NCBI RefSeq assembly: GCF_036655075.1
Contig: NZ_JAVVQU010000002.1
Location: 62,001 to 126,000 of the forward strand
Reading direction: 5' to 3'
Origin: Holtiella sp036655075
Lineage (GTDB): Bacteria > Bacillota > Clostridia > Lachnospirales > Cellulosilyticaceae
DNA: 64,000 bases
Shown: piece after piece, positions 41,641-48,950 of the stretch
How the letters are laid out: the number at the start of each line of letters is the position of its first letter
Numbering within the stretch: the first letter of the stretch is position 1
Notes under the pieces: model-generated
The model's input: the letters and a program-made list of their open reading frames with translations, nothing else
Told to the model about the DNA's origin: nothing
Database searches by the model: none
Position numbers and translations under genes: made by a program

Positions 41641-43698
41641 CTATAAAGCTTTATGCATCTTTTCGCCCTCTGTATAGTGCATGAGTTTCACTTTCAGTGC
41701 TTGATGTCTTGGCTGACTTAAATCTGGGTCTTGCTTTAACAAATCAGCTGCTGCTTGTTGGGCTACCTTCAAAACTTTTGCATCTGTATACAGGTTGGCA
41801 ATTTTCATTTCTGGCAAACCATGTTGCTTGGTCCCAAAGAAATCTCCAGGTCCTCGCAACTTCAAATCTGTATCTGCAATGACAAAGCCATCTGTGCTTT
41901 CTTCCATAATCTTAAGACGCTTTTTTGTTACTTTATTTTTCGAATCACTTACTAGTACACAGTAAGATTGATGCTTACCACGCCCTACACGCCCTCTTAG
42001 CTGATGAAGCTGTGCAAGGCCAAAGCGTTCTGCATTTTCAATCATCATTACCGTTGCATTAGGCACGTTCACACCTACTTCAACAACAGTTGTAGACACT
42101 AAAACATGAATGTCTCCTTTAGCAAAGGCCTCCATAACTTGATTCTTTTCTTTAGGTTTCATCTTCCCGTGCAAAATCCCCACTTCGAAATGTGGAAAAA
42201 CTTGTTCTTTTAAATAGACTGCATATTCCGTAACACTTTTAAGTTCTGATTGTTTTTCATTTTCTTCCACCATCGGACAAATGATATAACATTGACGTCC
42301 CTCTCTAATATGGCGATCTATAAATTGATAAATACGTGCATGATAAGAAGAATCGACTGCATTCGTTTTAATAGGCTGACGTCCAGGTGGTAACTCATCT
42401 ATAATAGAAATATCCATATCACCATATAAAATAAGTGCTAATGTTCTTGGAATCGGTGTAGCTGTCATAACAATGACATCTGGCGTCTCACCTTTTTCAG
42501 AAAGTTTAAGGCGCTGTCTTACACCAAAACGGTGTTGCTCATCTGTAATCACTAAACCAAGTCTTGGTATTTCCACATTATCCTCGATTAATGCATGTGT
42601 TCCTACAATTAAATCAATTTGATTCTCTTTAAGGCCTGCTAAAAGCTCACGTTTTTCTTTAGCTGTTGTAGAACCTGTCAATAGTGCTACTTTCACATCA
42701 AAGTTCTGGAATACTTCTTCTAAAAACTCAAAATGTTGCTTAGCAAGTACTTCTGTAGGTGCCATGAGCGCACCTTGATAACCATTTTTAATGGCAATAA
42801 AAAGACTTGCTGCTGCAATAACTGTCTTACCAGACCCTACATCTCCTTGTACTAAGCGATTTCCTGCATAAGCACTCTTTAAATCTTTTGCAATTTCATT
42901 CATGACACGCTTTTGTGCACCTGTAAATTCAAATGGTAACGCTGCTAAAAAGTCTTTAAAACTCTCTGGCAAAGGCTTACTACATCCTTTTGTTCTGGCT
43001 AAGAAATCCGACTTAAGCACAAAAAGGCTTAACTGCAAGAAAAATAATTCCTCAAACACTAAACGCTTTCTTGCTTCAAAAAAGTCTTCATCTTGACTTG
43101 GGAAATGGATATTCGTAAGAGCAAAGGTCTTACTCTTCAAATCATACTGTGCTCTAAAGGTTTCAGGAAACGGGTCTTGTATTTCGGGAAGTACCAGACT
43201 CAGTGCCTGTTCAATAAGCTGTCTAATTACTTTTTGAGAAAGCTTTTGGGTTGTCGGGTAAATAGGTGTAATCTTTGCCGTCTTTCCACCACCCACTTCA
43301 ACTTTCTCATACTCTGGACTTTCCATCTCGATACGATTATACTGCCTTTTAACTTTCCCATAGAAGTTGTAAGTCTCTCCCATAACAAAGTTATTTTTCA
43401 TATAAGGTTGTCCATAAAATACGACATAAATACTTCCCGTATCATCCTTTACTCGGAACTTTACAATAATTTTGTAACCCTTTTTCATAATCTCTGGCTT
43501 TGAGGCAACTGTCACAACAATATTATTATCTTCTTCCATCACCATTTCAGCAATTTTAGTAATCTGTCTACGGTCTTCATACTCTCTGGGATAGTGTTCG
43601 ACTAAGTCTTCTATTAACTCTATGCCAATTTTGTTGAATTTTTTTATAGTTTGTTCGCCTACCCCTTTTAAATCCATAATAGAATCTGTCAGAAACAT
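41641..43698 (-). CDS. recG: ATP-dependent DNA helicase RecG
   Basis: 685 residues from the ATG at 43698 (AAAGGAG ahead); an extension to 43755 has no site. RecG remodels stalled forks and R-loops. N-terminal wedge/OB domain (about 1-230), then helicase motifs GDVGSGKTVIAAA, DEQHRFG, MTATPIPRTLAL and QLRGRVGRG. C-terminal TRG-type end FFGTKQHGLP. Lies downstream of fakA, as in Bacillus. Confidence 0.97.
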   Translation of the reverse strand: MFLTDSIMDLKGVGEQTIKKFNKIGIELIEDLVEHYPREYEDRRQITKIAEMVMEEDNNIVVTVASKPEIMKKGYKIIVKFRVKDDTGSIYVVFYGQPYMKNNFVMGETYNFYGKVKRQYNRIEMESPEYEKVEVGGGKTAKITPIYPTTQKLSQKVIRQLIEQALSLVLPEIQDPFPETFRAQYDLKSKTFALTNIHFPSQDEDFFEARKRLVFEELFFLQLSLFVLKSDFLARTKGCSKPLPESFKDFLAALPFEFTGAQKRVMNEIAKDLKSAYAGNRLVQGDVGSGKTVIAAASLFIAIKNGYQGALMAPTEVLAKQHFEFLEEVFQNFDVKVALLTGSTTAKEKRELLAGLKENQIDLIVGTHALIEDNVEIPRLGLVITDEQHRFGVRQRLKLSEKGETPDVIVMTATPIPRTLALILYGDMDISIIDELPPGRQPIKTNAVDSSYHARIYQFIDRHIREGRQCYIICPMVEENEKQSELKSVTEYAVYLKEQVFPHFEVGILHGKMKPKEKNQVMEAFAKGDIHVLVSTTVVEVGVNVPNATVMMIENAERFGLAQLHQLRGRVGRGKHQSYCVLVSDSKNKVTKKRLKIMEESTDGFVIADTDLKLRGPGDFFGTKQHGLPEMKIANLYTDAKVLKVAQQAAADLLKQDPDLSQPRHQALKVKLMHYTEGEKMHKAL

Positions 43699-43740
43699 TT
43701 TTTCACTCCTTTCTTTTATGTCAAGAACGTGACATATATG

Positions 43741-43789
43741 AAAAAGAGCCATCACAAAAAAACTTACGTTTGTTTTGCGACAGCCCCTT
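43741..43789 (-). terminator. Intrinsic terminator after fakA
   Basis: A 14-bp stem with several G-U pairs (GGGCTGTCGCAAAA against TTTTGTGATGGCTC) followed by TTTTT on the minus strand, just past the fakA stop codon. Confidence 0.78.
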
Positions 43790-43799
43790 TAAGTTCAAA

Positions 43800-45440
43800 T
43801 TATTCTGCTGAAATCATGAAGTAATAAACAGGTTGACCCCCTGAATGTACTTCTACATCTGCATCTTGGAAACTATTTTCAGCAATAGCTACATAGTCTT
43901 GTGCTTGTGCTTCGGTAATTTCTTCACCGTAGTAAATAGTAATGATTTCTGCTTCTTCATTCATTTTGGCAAGTAGTTCAGTGAACGTTGCTTGAAGGTC
44001 CCCATTGTGTACCACAATATTGCCTTCTAAAATACCTAAGTATTCACCTTCTTTAATCTCTTGTCCTTCAATGGTTGTATCTCTTACTGCAATAGTAATT
44101 TGAGCTGTTTCAACTGTTGAAATTGCCTCATTCATTGCTTCTACTACACTGCTTATCTCACTACTTTCATCGTAGCTCACCATAGCCGTAATACCTTGTG
44201 GAATTGTTTTTGAAGGGATAACGTGTACGTTACATGCTGTTTCAATACTTGCAGCTTGTTCTGCAGCTAAAATAATATTTTTGTTATTAGGTAAGATGAT
44301 GACTTCTTCTGCGTGTGCACGCATGATGGCTTCACTAATGTCTTCCGTACTTGGATTCATTGTTTGACCACCTTCAATGACTTCATCTACACCTAAACTT
44401 TTCATAATTTCAGCAAGACCTTCACCTGCTACAATTGAAACAAAGGCTAAGGCTTTACGTGGTCCCTTATCCTCTACTTGACCTTCATCGCCTAAAATTG
44501 AAGAATGTTGCTCACGCATATTTTCAATTTTAATACTTGTTAAAGCACCAAACTCAAGCCCTTTTTGAAGCGCAAGCCCTGGATTATCTGTGTGTACGTG
44601 AATTTTAATAAAAGTCTCATCAGATACCGCTACAAGGCTATCTCCGATTGTCTCTAAATACTCTCTTACAGCTGTTTCATTATACTTAGCTTTTGGGTCA
44701 CGACTAACAATAAACTCTGTACAGTAACCAAAAGTAATATCTTCTGTATTAAAGTTTTTAAGTGCTTTAAAAGCCCCTCCATTAGGCGTAGCTACTGGTT
44801 TTTTAATATTGATTTGAATATCTCCAGTAATGACCATAGCCGCACCTTCTAATATGCAAAGAAGACCTTGTCCACCTGCATCTACCACACCTGCTTCTTT
44901 AAGAACAGGAAGCATATCTGGTGTTTGATTGAGTACGTCATAACCATGTTCTAATACTTTTCTTGCAAACTCTTCCATGTCTGTAATTTCCATACTGAGT
45001 TGCATAGCTTTTGTAGCTACTTCACGTGCTACTGTAAGAATTGTACCTTCTTTAGGTTTCATAACTGCTTTGTAAGCTGTATCTACACCCGCTTGGAAAG
45101 CATTCGCTAAAGTTAATGTATCAATTGGCTCGTTTGTTAATGCTTTTGCAAAGCCACGGATAAGCTGAGATAAAATAACCCCAGAGTTTCCACGTGCACC
45201 ACGTAGTGAACCAGATGCCGCTGCATTGCCCACGTCCACAATACTTATTGGATCCACTTTTTCAACTTCTTTAGCTGCTGCAAGCATTGTTAATGACATA
45301 TTTGTACCTGTATCACCATCGGGAACAGGGAATACGTTTAACTCATTTACAAAATTTTTCTTTTCATCTAAGAGCTTAGCTCCCGCTACAAACATGCTTT
45401 GTAGGAGCTTTGCATCGATTGTTTCTATTTTCACTTTCAT
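43800..45440 (-). CDS. fakA: Fatty acid kinase catalytic subunit FakA (YloV)
   Basis: 546 residues from the ATG at 45440, GAGGAGG ahead. The DhaL-like domain (about 10-200) has FPVPDGDTGTNMSLTM and SLRGARGNSGVILSQLIRG; the C-terminal half is the FakA-specific region with GYCTEFIV and KIHVHTDNPG. FakA phosphorylates FakB-bound fatty acids to acyl-phosphate for PlsY. Downstream of an Asp23 protein as B. subtilis yloU-yloV. No fakB (DegV) is in the window. Confidence 0.93.
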   Translation of the reverse strand: MKVKIETIDAKLLQSMFVAGAKLLDEKKNFVNELNVFPVPDGDTGTNMSLTMLAAAKEVEKVDPISIVDVGNAAASGSLRGARGNSGVILSQLIRGFAKALTNEPIDTLTLANAFQAGVDTAYKAVMKPKEGTILTVAREVATKAMQLSMEITDMEEFARKVLEHGYDVLNQTPDMLPVLKEAGVVDAGGQGLLCILEGAAMVITGDIQINIKKPVATPNGGAFKALKNFNTEDITFGYCTEFIVSRDPKAKYNETAVREYLETIGDSLVAVSDETFIKIHVHTDNPGLALQKGLEFGALTSIKIENMREQHSSILGDEGQVEDKGPRKALAFVSIVAGEGLAEIMKSLGVDEVIEGGQTMNPSTEDISEAIMRAHAEEVIILPNNKNIILAAEQAASIETACNVHVIPSKTIPQGITAMVSYDESSEISSVVEAMNEAISTVETAQITIAVRDTTIEGQEIKEGEYLGILEGNIVVHNGDLQATFTELLAKMNEEAEIITIYYGEEITEAQAQDYVAIAENSFQDADVEVHSGGQPVYYFMISAE

Positions 45441-45466
45441 GTGCCTCCTCAAAAATACCTTCAAAT

Positions 45467-45826
45467 TTAATTGTCTACGCGTACACCTTCAACGTAAACT
45501 TTGATTTGTCTTACTTCTAAACCAAGCATATCTTTTACTTTATATTTAACAGTACTCATAAGGTTTTCTGTAACTGCAGAAATTTTAGTTCCATATTCGA
45601 CAATGATGTGGAACTCAATGTTCACACCATCATCTTCACAAACTTGTACAGCAATACCTTTTGTAAGACTTTCACCTTTTAGGAGTTGCACAATACCATC
45701 TTTAACATTTCTTGCTGCCATACCAACAATACCATAACATTCTGTAGCTGTTATTCCACTAATTTGTGCAATAACCTCTTCACTCATTGTAATTGTTCCA
45801 TATTCGTTAGAAAATTTTCCGCCCAT
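45467..45826 (-). CDS. yloU: Asp23/Gls24 family envelope stress protein (YloU)
   Basis: 119 residues, a single Asp23 domain: SNEYGTITMSEEVIAQISGI, TECYGIVGMAAR and NIEFHIIVEYGTKISAV. Relatives are membrane-associated and respond to envelope stress. AAGGAGG precedes the ATG. Adjacent to fakA and divergent from rpmB, matching Bacillus. A -10 TATAAT lies about 60 bp upstream at 45897-45902 with only a weak -35. Confidence 0.93.
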   Translation of the reverse strand: MGGKFSNEYGTITMSEEVIAQISGITATECYGIVGMAARNVKDGIVQLLKGESLTKGIAVQVCEDDGVNIEFHIIVEYGTKISAVTENLMSTVKYKVKDMLGLEVRQIKVYVEGVRVDN

Positions 45827-45985
45827 TCTTATACCTCCTTATTTATTTTCTTGTTTATACCTTAATTTTTATGTTTATCATGCTTTTGCTTCATATTATA
45901 ACATTGTTTAATGTATAAATAAAGTATTTAGACGTTAGCTTTTCCAACTATTTTATGTTTTAAACAAATAAATAGTACAACACTC

Positions 45986-46014
45986 TTGAAATCTACTTTA
46001 TTATCTGATACAAT
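45986..46014 (+). promoter_or_regulatory. rpmB promoter
   Basis: TTGAAA (45986-45991), 17-base spacer, TACAAT (46009-46014), 45 bp ahead of the GTG start. The 232-bp gap between yloU and rpmB is otherwise AT-rich, with divergent promoters only. Confidence 0.82.
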
Positions 46015-46058
46015 ATCATTTGTTATGTCACGGATATTATTTTAAGGAGGTGTTTACA

Positions 46059-46244
46059 GTGGCAAAATGTGAAATTTGCTCAAAAGATGTACACTTTGGT
46101 ATCAAAGTTAGCCACTCTCATAGAAGATCAAATAAAATGTGGAAAGCAAACGTGAAGAAAGTTAAAATCAACGCTAACGGTGTTGTAAGAACTGCTAACG
46201 TATGTACACGTTGCTTACGTTCAAACTTAGTTGCTCGTGCGTAG
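46059..46244 (+). CDS. rpmB: 50S ribosomal protein L28
   Basis: 61 residues beginning (GTG)AKCEICSKDVHFG. Four cysteines (4, 7, 49, 52) mark the zinc-binding form. KVSHSHRRSNKMWKANVKKV is the L28 core. The GTG at 46059 has AAGGAGGTG 6 bases ahead; a longer in-frame ATG at 46020 overlaps the promoter region and is rejected. Its plus-strand orientation beside spoVM and yloU matches Bacillus. Confidence 0.97.
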   Translation: MAKCEICSKDVHFGIKVSHSHRRSNKMWKANVKKVKINANGVVRTANVCTRCLRSNLVARA

Positions 46245-46260
46245 TATCAAAGTTTAATAG

Positions 46261-46296
46261 ATTCCATAGTTCATGTTATGAATTATGGAATTTTTC
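46261..46296 (+). terminator. Intrinsic terminator after rpmB
   Basis: ATTCCATA(G)TTCAT paired with ATGAA(T)TATGGAAT, 3-base loop, then TTTTC on the plus strand, 17 bp past the rpmB stop codon. Confidence 0.82.
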
Positions 46297-46304
46297 TTTC
46301 TATG

Positions 46305-46342
46305 AAAAAAGGGTGTATCCGTAGGGATACGCCCCTTTTTTT
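46305..46342 (-). terminator. Intrinsic terminator after spoVM
   Basis: AAAAAAGGGGCGTATCC paired with GGATACACCCTTTTTT (one mismatch-type G-T pair), 4-base loop, with T-run on the minus strand. The first arm begins on the spoVM stop codon itself. It also faces the rpmB terminator and can act on either strand. Confidence 0.85.
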
Positions 46343-46418
46343 ATACTTTTCCGCCTTTATAAACTTTACCTACAATTTTGCCTAGCCATTTTGGTAATTT
46401 GATGACGTAAATTTTCAT
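46341..46418 (-). CDS. spoVM: Stage V sporulation protein M (membrane-curvature peptide)
   Basis: 25 residues: begins MKIYVIKLPKWLGKIVGK and ends Lys-Val. SpoVM is an amphipathic peptide that senses the convex forespore membrane and recruits SpoIVA. It matches the B. subtilis form (MKFYTIKLPKFLGGIVRAM) in length and in the critical Pro9. GGGGAGGTG lies ahead of the ATG. Its gene sits between thiN and rpmB as in Bacillus. The gene is too short for most automatic callers. Confidence 0.95.
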   Translation of the reverse strand: MKIYVIKLPKWLGKIVGKVYKGGKV

Positions 46419-46431
46419 AAGGCACCTCCCC

Positions 46432-46572
46432 TTATCCACATGTTAAAATATATCCTATTAAAATAAAAATCGCAGCAGTTGTCAGAATCCACCCAAGTGC
46501 AGGTACTACAATTACAAGAACCATTCCAGATCCCACACAAAAGCAGACAAGACCTAATACACGTTTTTTCAT
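46432..46572 (-). CDS. Small membrane protein upstream of spoVM, function unknown
   Basis: 46 residues: basic start MKKRVLGLVCFCVGSGMVLV, a Pro and Gly-Trp turn (VVPALGWILT), then AAIFILIGYILTCG. Two hydrophobic stretches around a central Pro-Ala-Leu-Gly suggest a membrane hairpin; three Cys residues are present. The ATG at 46572 has AGG-containing sequence about 9 bases ahead. It ends 13 bp before spoVM on the same strand, between two terminators that define a two-gene unit. Similar short Clostridia proteins with a GY(x)LxC end exist to my recollection; no name is known to me. Confidence 0.75.
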   Translation of the reverse strand: MKKRVLGLVCFCVGSGMVLVIVVPALGWILTTAAIFILIGYILTCG

Positions 46573-46631
46573 ATTTATGACCTGCTTTCTTGTGCATCAT
46601 CTTTATCGTTGTATAATCCATATTATTCCAA

Positions 46632-46674
46632 ACAAAAATAAAGTGTGCGTTATTTTCGCACACTTTATTTTTAT
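46632..46674 (-). terminator. Intrinsic terminator after thiN
   Basis: AAAATAAAGTGTGCG paired with CGCACACTTTATTTT, T-run on the minus strand. It lies 79 bp past the thiN stop codon and just upstream of the small membrane gene, isolating the spoVM unit. Confidence 0.9.
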
Positions 46675-46752
46675 GATTCACTAGGCTTATTCTATTCGAC
46701 TTAGACTTATACTATTTTATGCTTATTGAACCTATTTGCTACACAGCTTGAC

Positions 46753-47385
46753 TTATTCCGCCACCTGCATGACAAGGAGCACACCTTCTTCAATCTGTAT
46801 ATGTGCCCATTCGTTAGTCATATAGTTACTAACGCCATAAGGTTTGCCGATTTGAAACTCACCTTTATTCAAGGCATAGGCCAAGTGCATTGTTGTTATT
46901 CCTTTTACAGTTGGTGTAAAAGGAATGAGACTCACTAAATCCCCTGGCCTCCCATGCAACCAAATGTCATCTTGCATGAGCTGAAGCTGATGTTGATGGC
47001 TATATACGGTTACTTGTACCCCTTGCATAAGCGCCTTATAAAGGAGATGAATGTTGGCAAGGGAATGGTCTAGGCGACTACCTATCCCTCCCCATAAGTC
47101 AATATACGTAGCCCCCATAGCTATAGCTGTATCAAGTGCTAGTTCTGTATCCGTTTCATCTTTTTCACAAGGTGCCTGTGTCACTCTTACATCTTTCTGT
47201 CTAAAGAACTCAAGATCTTCTTGACTACAGCTATCAAAGTCTCCCAAAATCTCATCTGGGCATATACCTAATACTTTTGCATGTTTCATGCCATTATCCG
47301 CACACAAAATATAATCATACGTCTTAAGACTGTGACAAAATGCATAATCTCCATAGTCTCCATTGGTCAAAATCAAAACGTTCAT
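46753..47385 (-). CDS. thiN: Thiamine pyrophosphokinase
   Basis: 210 residues. Converts thiamine and ATP to thiamine pyrophosphate. Motifs: CADNGMKHAKVLGICPDEILGDFDS (read in two parts) near residues 34-58 and LWGGIGSRLDHSLANIHLL. Last gene of the prpC-prkC-rsgA-rpe-thiN series, as in Bacillus. Confidence 0.96.
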   Translation of the reverse strand: MNVLILTNGDYGDYAFCHSLKTYDYILCADNGMKHAKVLGICPDEILGDFDSCSQEDLEFFRQKDVRVTQAPCEKDETDTELALDTAIAMGATYIDLWGGIGSRLDHSLANIHLLYKALMQGVQVTVYSHQHQLQLMQDDIWLHGRPGDLVSLIPFTPTVKGITTMHLAYALNKGEFQIGKPYGVSNYMTNEWAHIQIEEGVLLVMQVAE

Positions 47386-47393
47386 TTTATAAC

Positions 47394-48050
47394 CTACGCA
47401 TTCATTAATTTCATAAACTCTGCTACAGTTTCAGTTACATCTTGTGCACCAAAAACAGCTGAACCTGCTACAACAACGTTAGCCCCTGCTGCTACCACTT
47501 CTTGTACATTTTGAAGACCTACACCGCCATCCACTTGGATGAGTAGGTCACGTCCTTGCTGATCGGCTAAAGCTTTAACTTGTTTGACTTTCTCTAGTGC
47601 ATATGGAATAAAGCTTTGCCCACCAAATCCTGGATTGACAGACATAATAAGCACCATATCCACTTCGTCGATCAAACATTCTAACACACTCACTGGTGTA
47701 CTTGGGTTAAGTGCTAGTCCACTCTTCATCCCAAGCTTACGAATTGCTTGCAATGTACGATGAATATGTCTTGTAGATTCATAGTGCACAGTTAAAATAT
47801 CTGCACCTGCTGCTTTAAAAGCTTCTAAATAAGCATCTGGATTTTCAATCATAAGATGAACATCCATCACACCTTGAATATGTTTTCTTAAAGCCGCCGC
47901 AACTGGCGCTCCAATTGTAATATTCGGCACAAAGTGACCATCCATTACATCCACATGGATATACGGTGCACCTGCACGTTCTACTAGTCTTACAGCCTCA
48001 CCTAAAGCTGCAAAATCTGCTGATAAAATTGAAGGAGCTAAAGCATTCAT
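47394..48050 (-). CDS. rpe: Ribulose-phosphate 3-epimerase
   Basis: 218 residues. Interconverts ribulose and xylulose 5-phosphate. TIM-barrel motifs LAPSILSADFAALGEAV, HVDVMDGHFVPNITIG, VMSVNPGFGGQSF and QVDGGVGLQNVQEV. Eight bases from thiN and one from rsgA, so one transcript. Confidence 0.98.
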   Translation of the reverse strand: MNALAPSILSADFAALGEAVRLVERAGAPYIHVDVMDGHFVPNITIGAPVAAALRKHIQGVMDVHLMIENPDAYLEAFKAAGADILTVHYESTRHIHRTLQAIRKLGMKSGLALNPSTPVSVLECLIDEVDMVLIMSVNPGFGGQSFIPYALEKVKQVKALADQQGRDLLIQVDGGVGLQNVQEVVAAGANVVVAGSAVFGAQDVTETVAEFMKLMNA

Positions 48051-48051
48051 G

Positions 48052-48948
48052 TTACCATTTCCTCGTTTCTTTTAATTGATTATAGTAAGTGACATAGTTG
48101 TCATATCGGGGTCTAAAAAGTTCTTCTTTTTCTAAAGCTTCTTTAACAGCGCATTTAGGTTCATGGATATGGCTGCAGCCACTGAACTTGCACTGTCCTT
48201 CATACTTTTTAAACTCTGGAAAATAGAGTTTTAAATCTTCTTCATGAATCTCTTCAAATTGTAATGAAGTAAATCCAGGGGTATCTAGAACATATCCCCC
48301 TTCACTAAATGGAAGCAGTTCAACATGTCTTGTTGTATGTTTACCACGTTTAATTTTTTCACTTACATCTCCAGTTTGAAGTTTCAAATGGGGCTCGATA
48401 GCATTAAGCAACGTGGATTTACCCACACCCGATGGCCCTGCAAAGAAAGAAATTTTATCTTTTAGTGCCTGTCTAAGTGCATCTAGTCCAATGTTTTGTT
48501 TGGCCGAAACACAAAGGACATCATAACCACTTTTTTTGTACCCATCTACAATCCACTCGTAAGTTTCAGGTTTTGTACCGTCTATTTTGTTAAGAATAAT
48601 GAAAGGCTTAATCCCCTCACATTCCATCATAATCAAAAAGCGGTCTAATAAATCTAAGTGAATCTCTGGATAAGTTACTGCAAACACGATAAGCCCTTGG
48701 TCTACATTTGCTACTGGTGGCCTAATTAACTTATTTTCTCTTGGCAAAATATCTACCACATGTCCTTGTCTATAGGCATAATGATTGTCTTGATTATCTT
48801 CATCTACCTCAATACCTACCGCGTCTCCAATAAGTGGTGTAAGCCCTTCATTTCTAAACTTACCTCGTGCCCTACATTCAAAAACTTCATCTTTTACTCT
48901 TACATAGTAAAATCCTGCAATCCCTTTAATGATTGTTCCTTGCATCAT
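48052..48948 (-). CDS. rsgA: Ribosome small subunit-dependent GTPase RsgA
   Basis: 298 residues. OB domain (1-70), circularly permuted G domain with NKIDG before GPSGVGKSTLLNAI and DTPGF, then a zinc finger (CKFSGCSHIHEPKCAV). Assists late 30S maturation. The ribosome binding site is weak (GGTG), so it may be coupled to prkC, whose stop is 3 bp upstream. In B. subtilis RsgA is a PrkC substrate. Confidence 0.97.
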   Translation of the reverse strand: MMQGTIIKGIAGFYYVRVKDEVFECRARGKFRNEGLTPLIGDAVGIEVDEDNQDNHYAYRQGHVVDILPRENKLIRPPVANVDQGLIVFAVTYPEIHLDLLDRFLIMMECEGIKPFIILNKIDGTKPETYEWIVDGYKKSGYDVLCVSAKQNIGLDALRQALKDKISFFAGPSGVGKSTLLNAIEPHLKLQTGDVSEKIKRGKHTTRHVELLPFSEGGYVLDTPGFTSLQFEEIHEEDLKLYFPEFKKYEGQCKFSGCSHIHEPKCAVKEALEKEELFRPRYDNYVTYYNQLKETRKW

Positions 48949-48950
48949 AT

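Noticed and set aside
46415..46681. An 88-residue reading frame on the minus strand over the spoVM upstream region
   Set aside because: It is in another frame from the 46-residue protein, has low-quality Cys-rich content, no ribosome binding site, and spans the thiN terminator.
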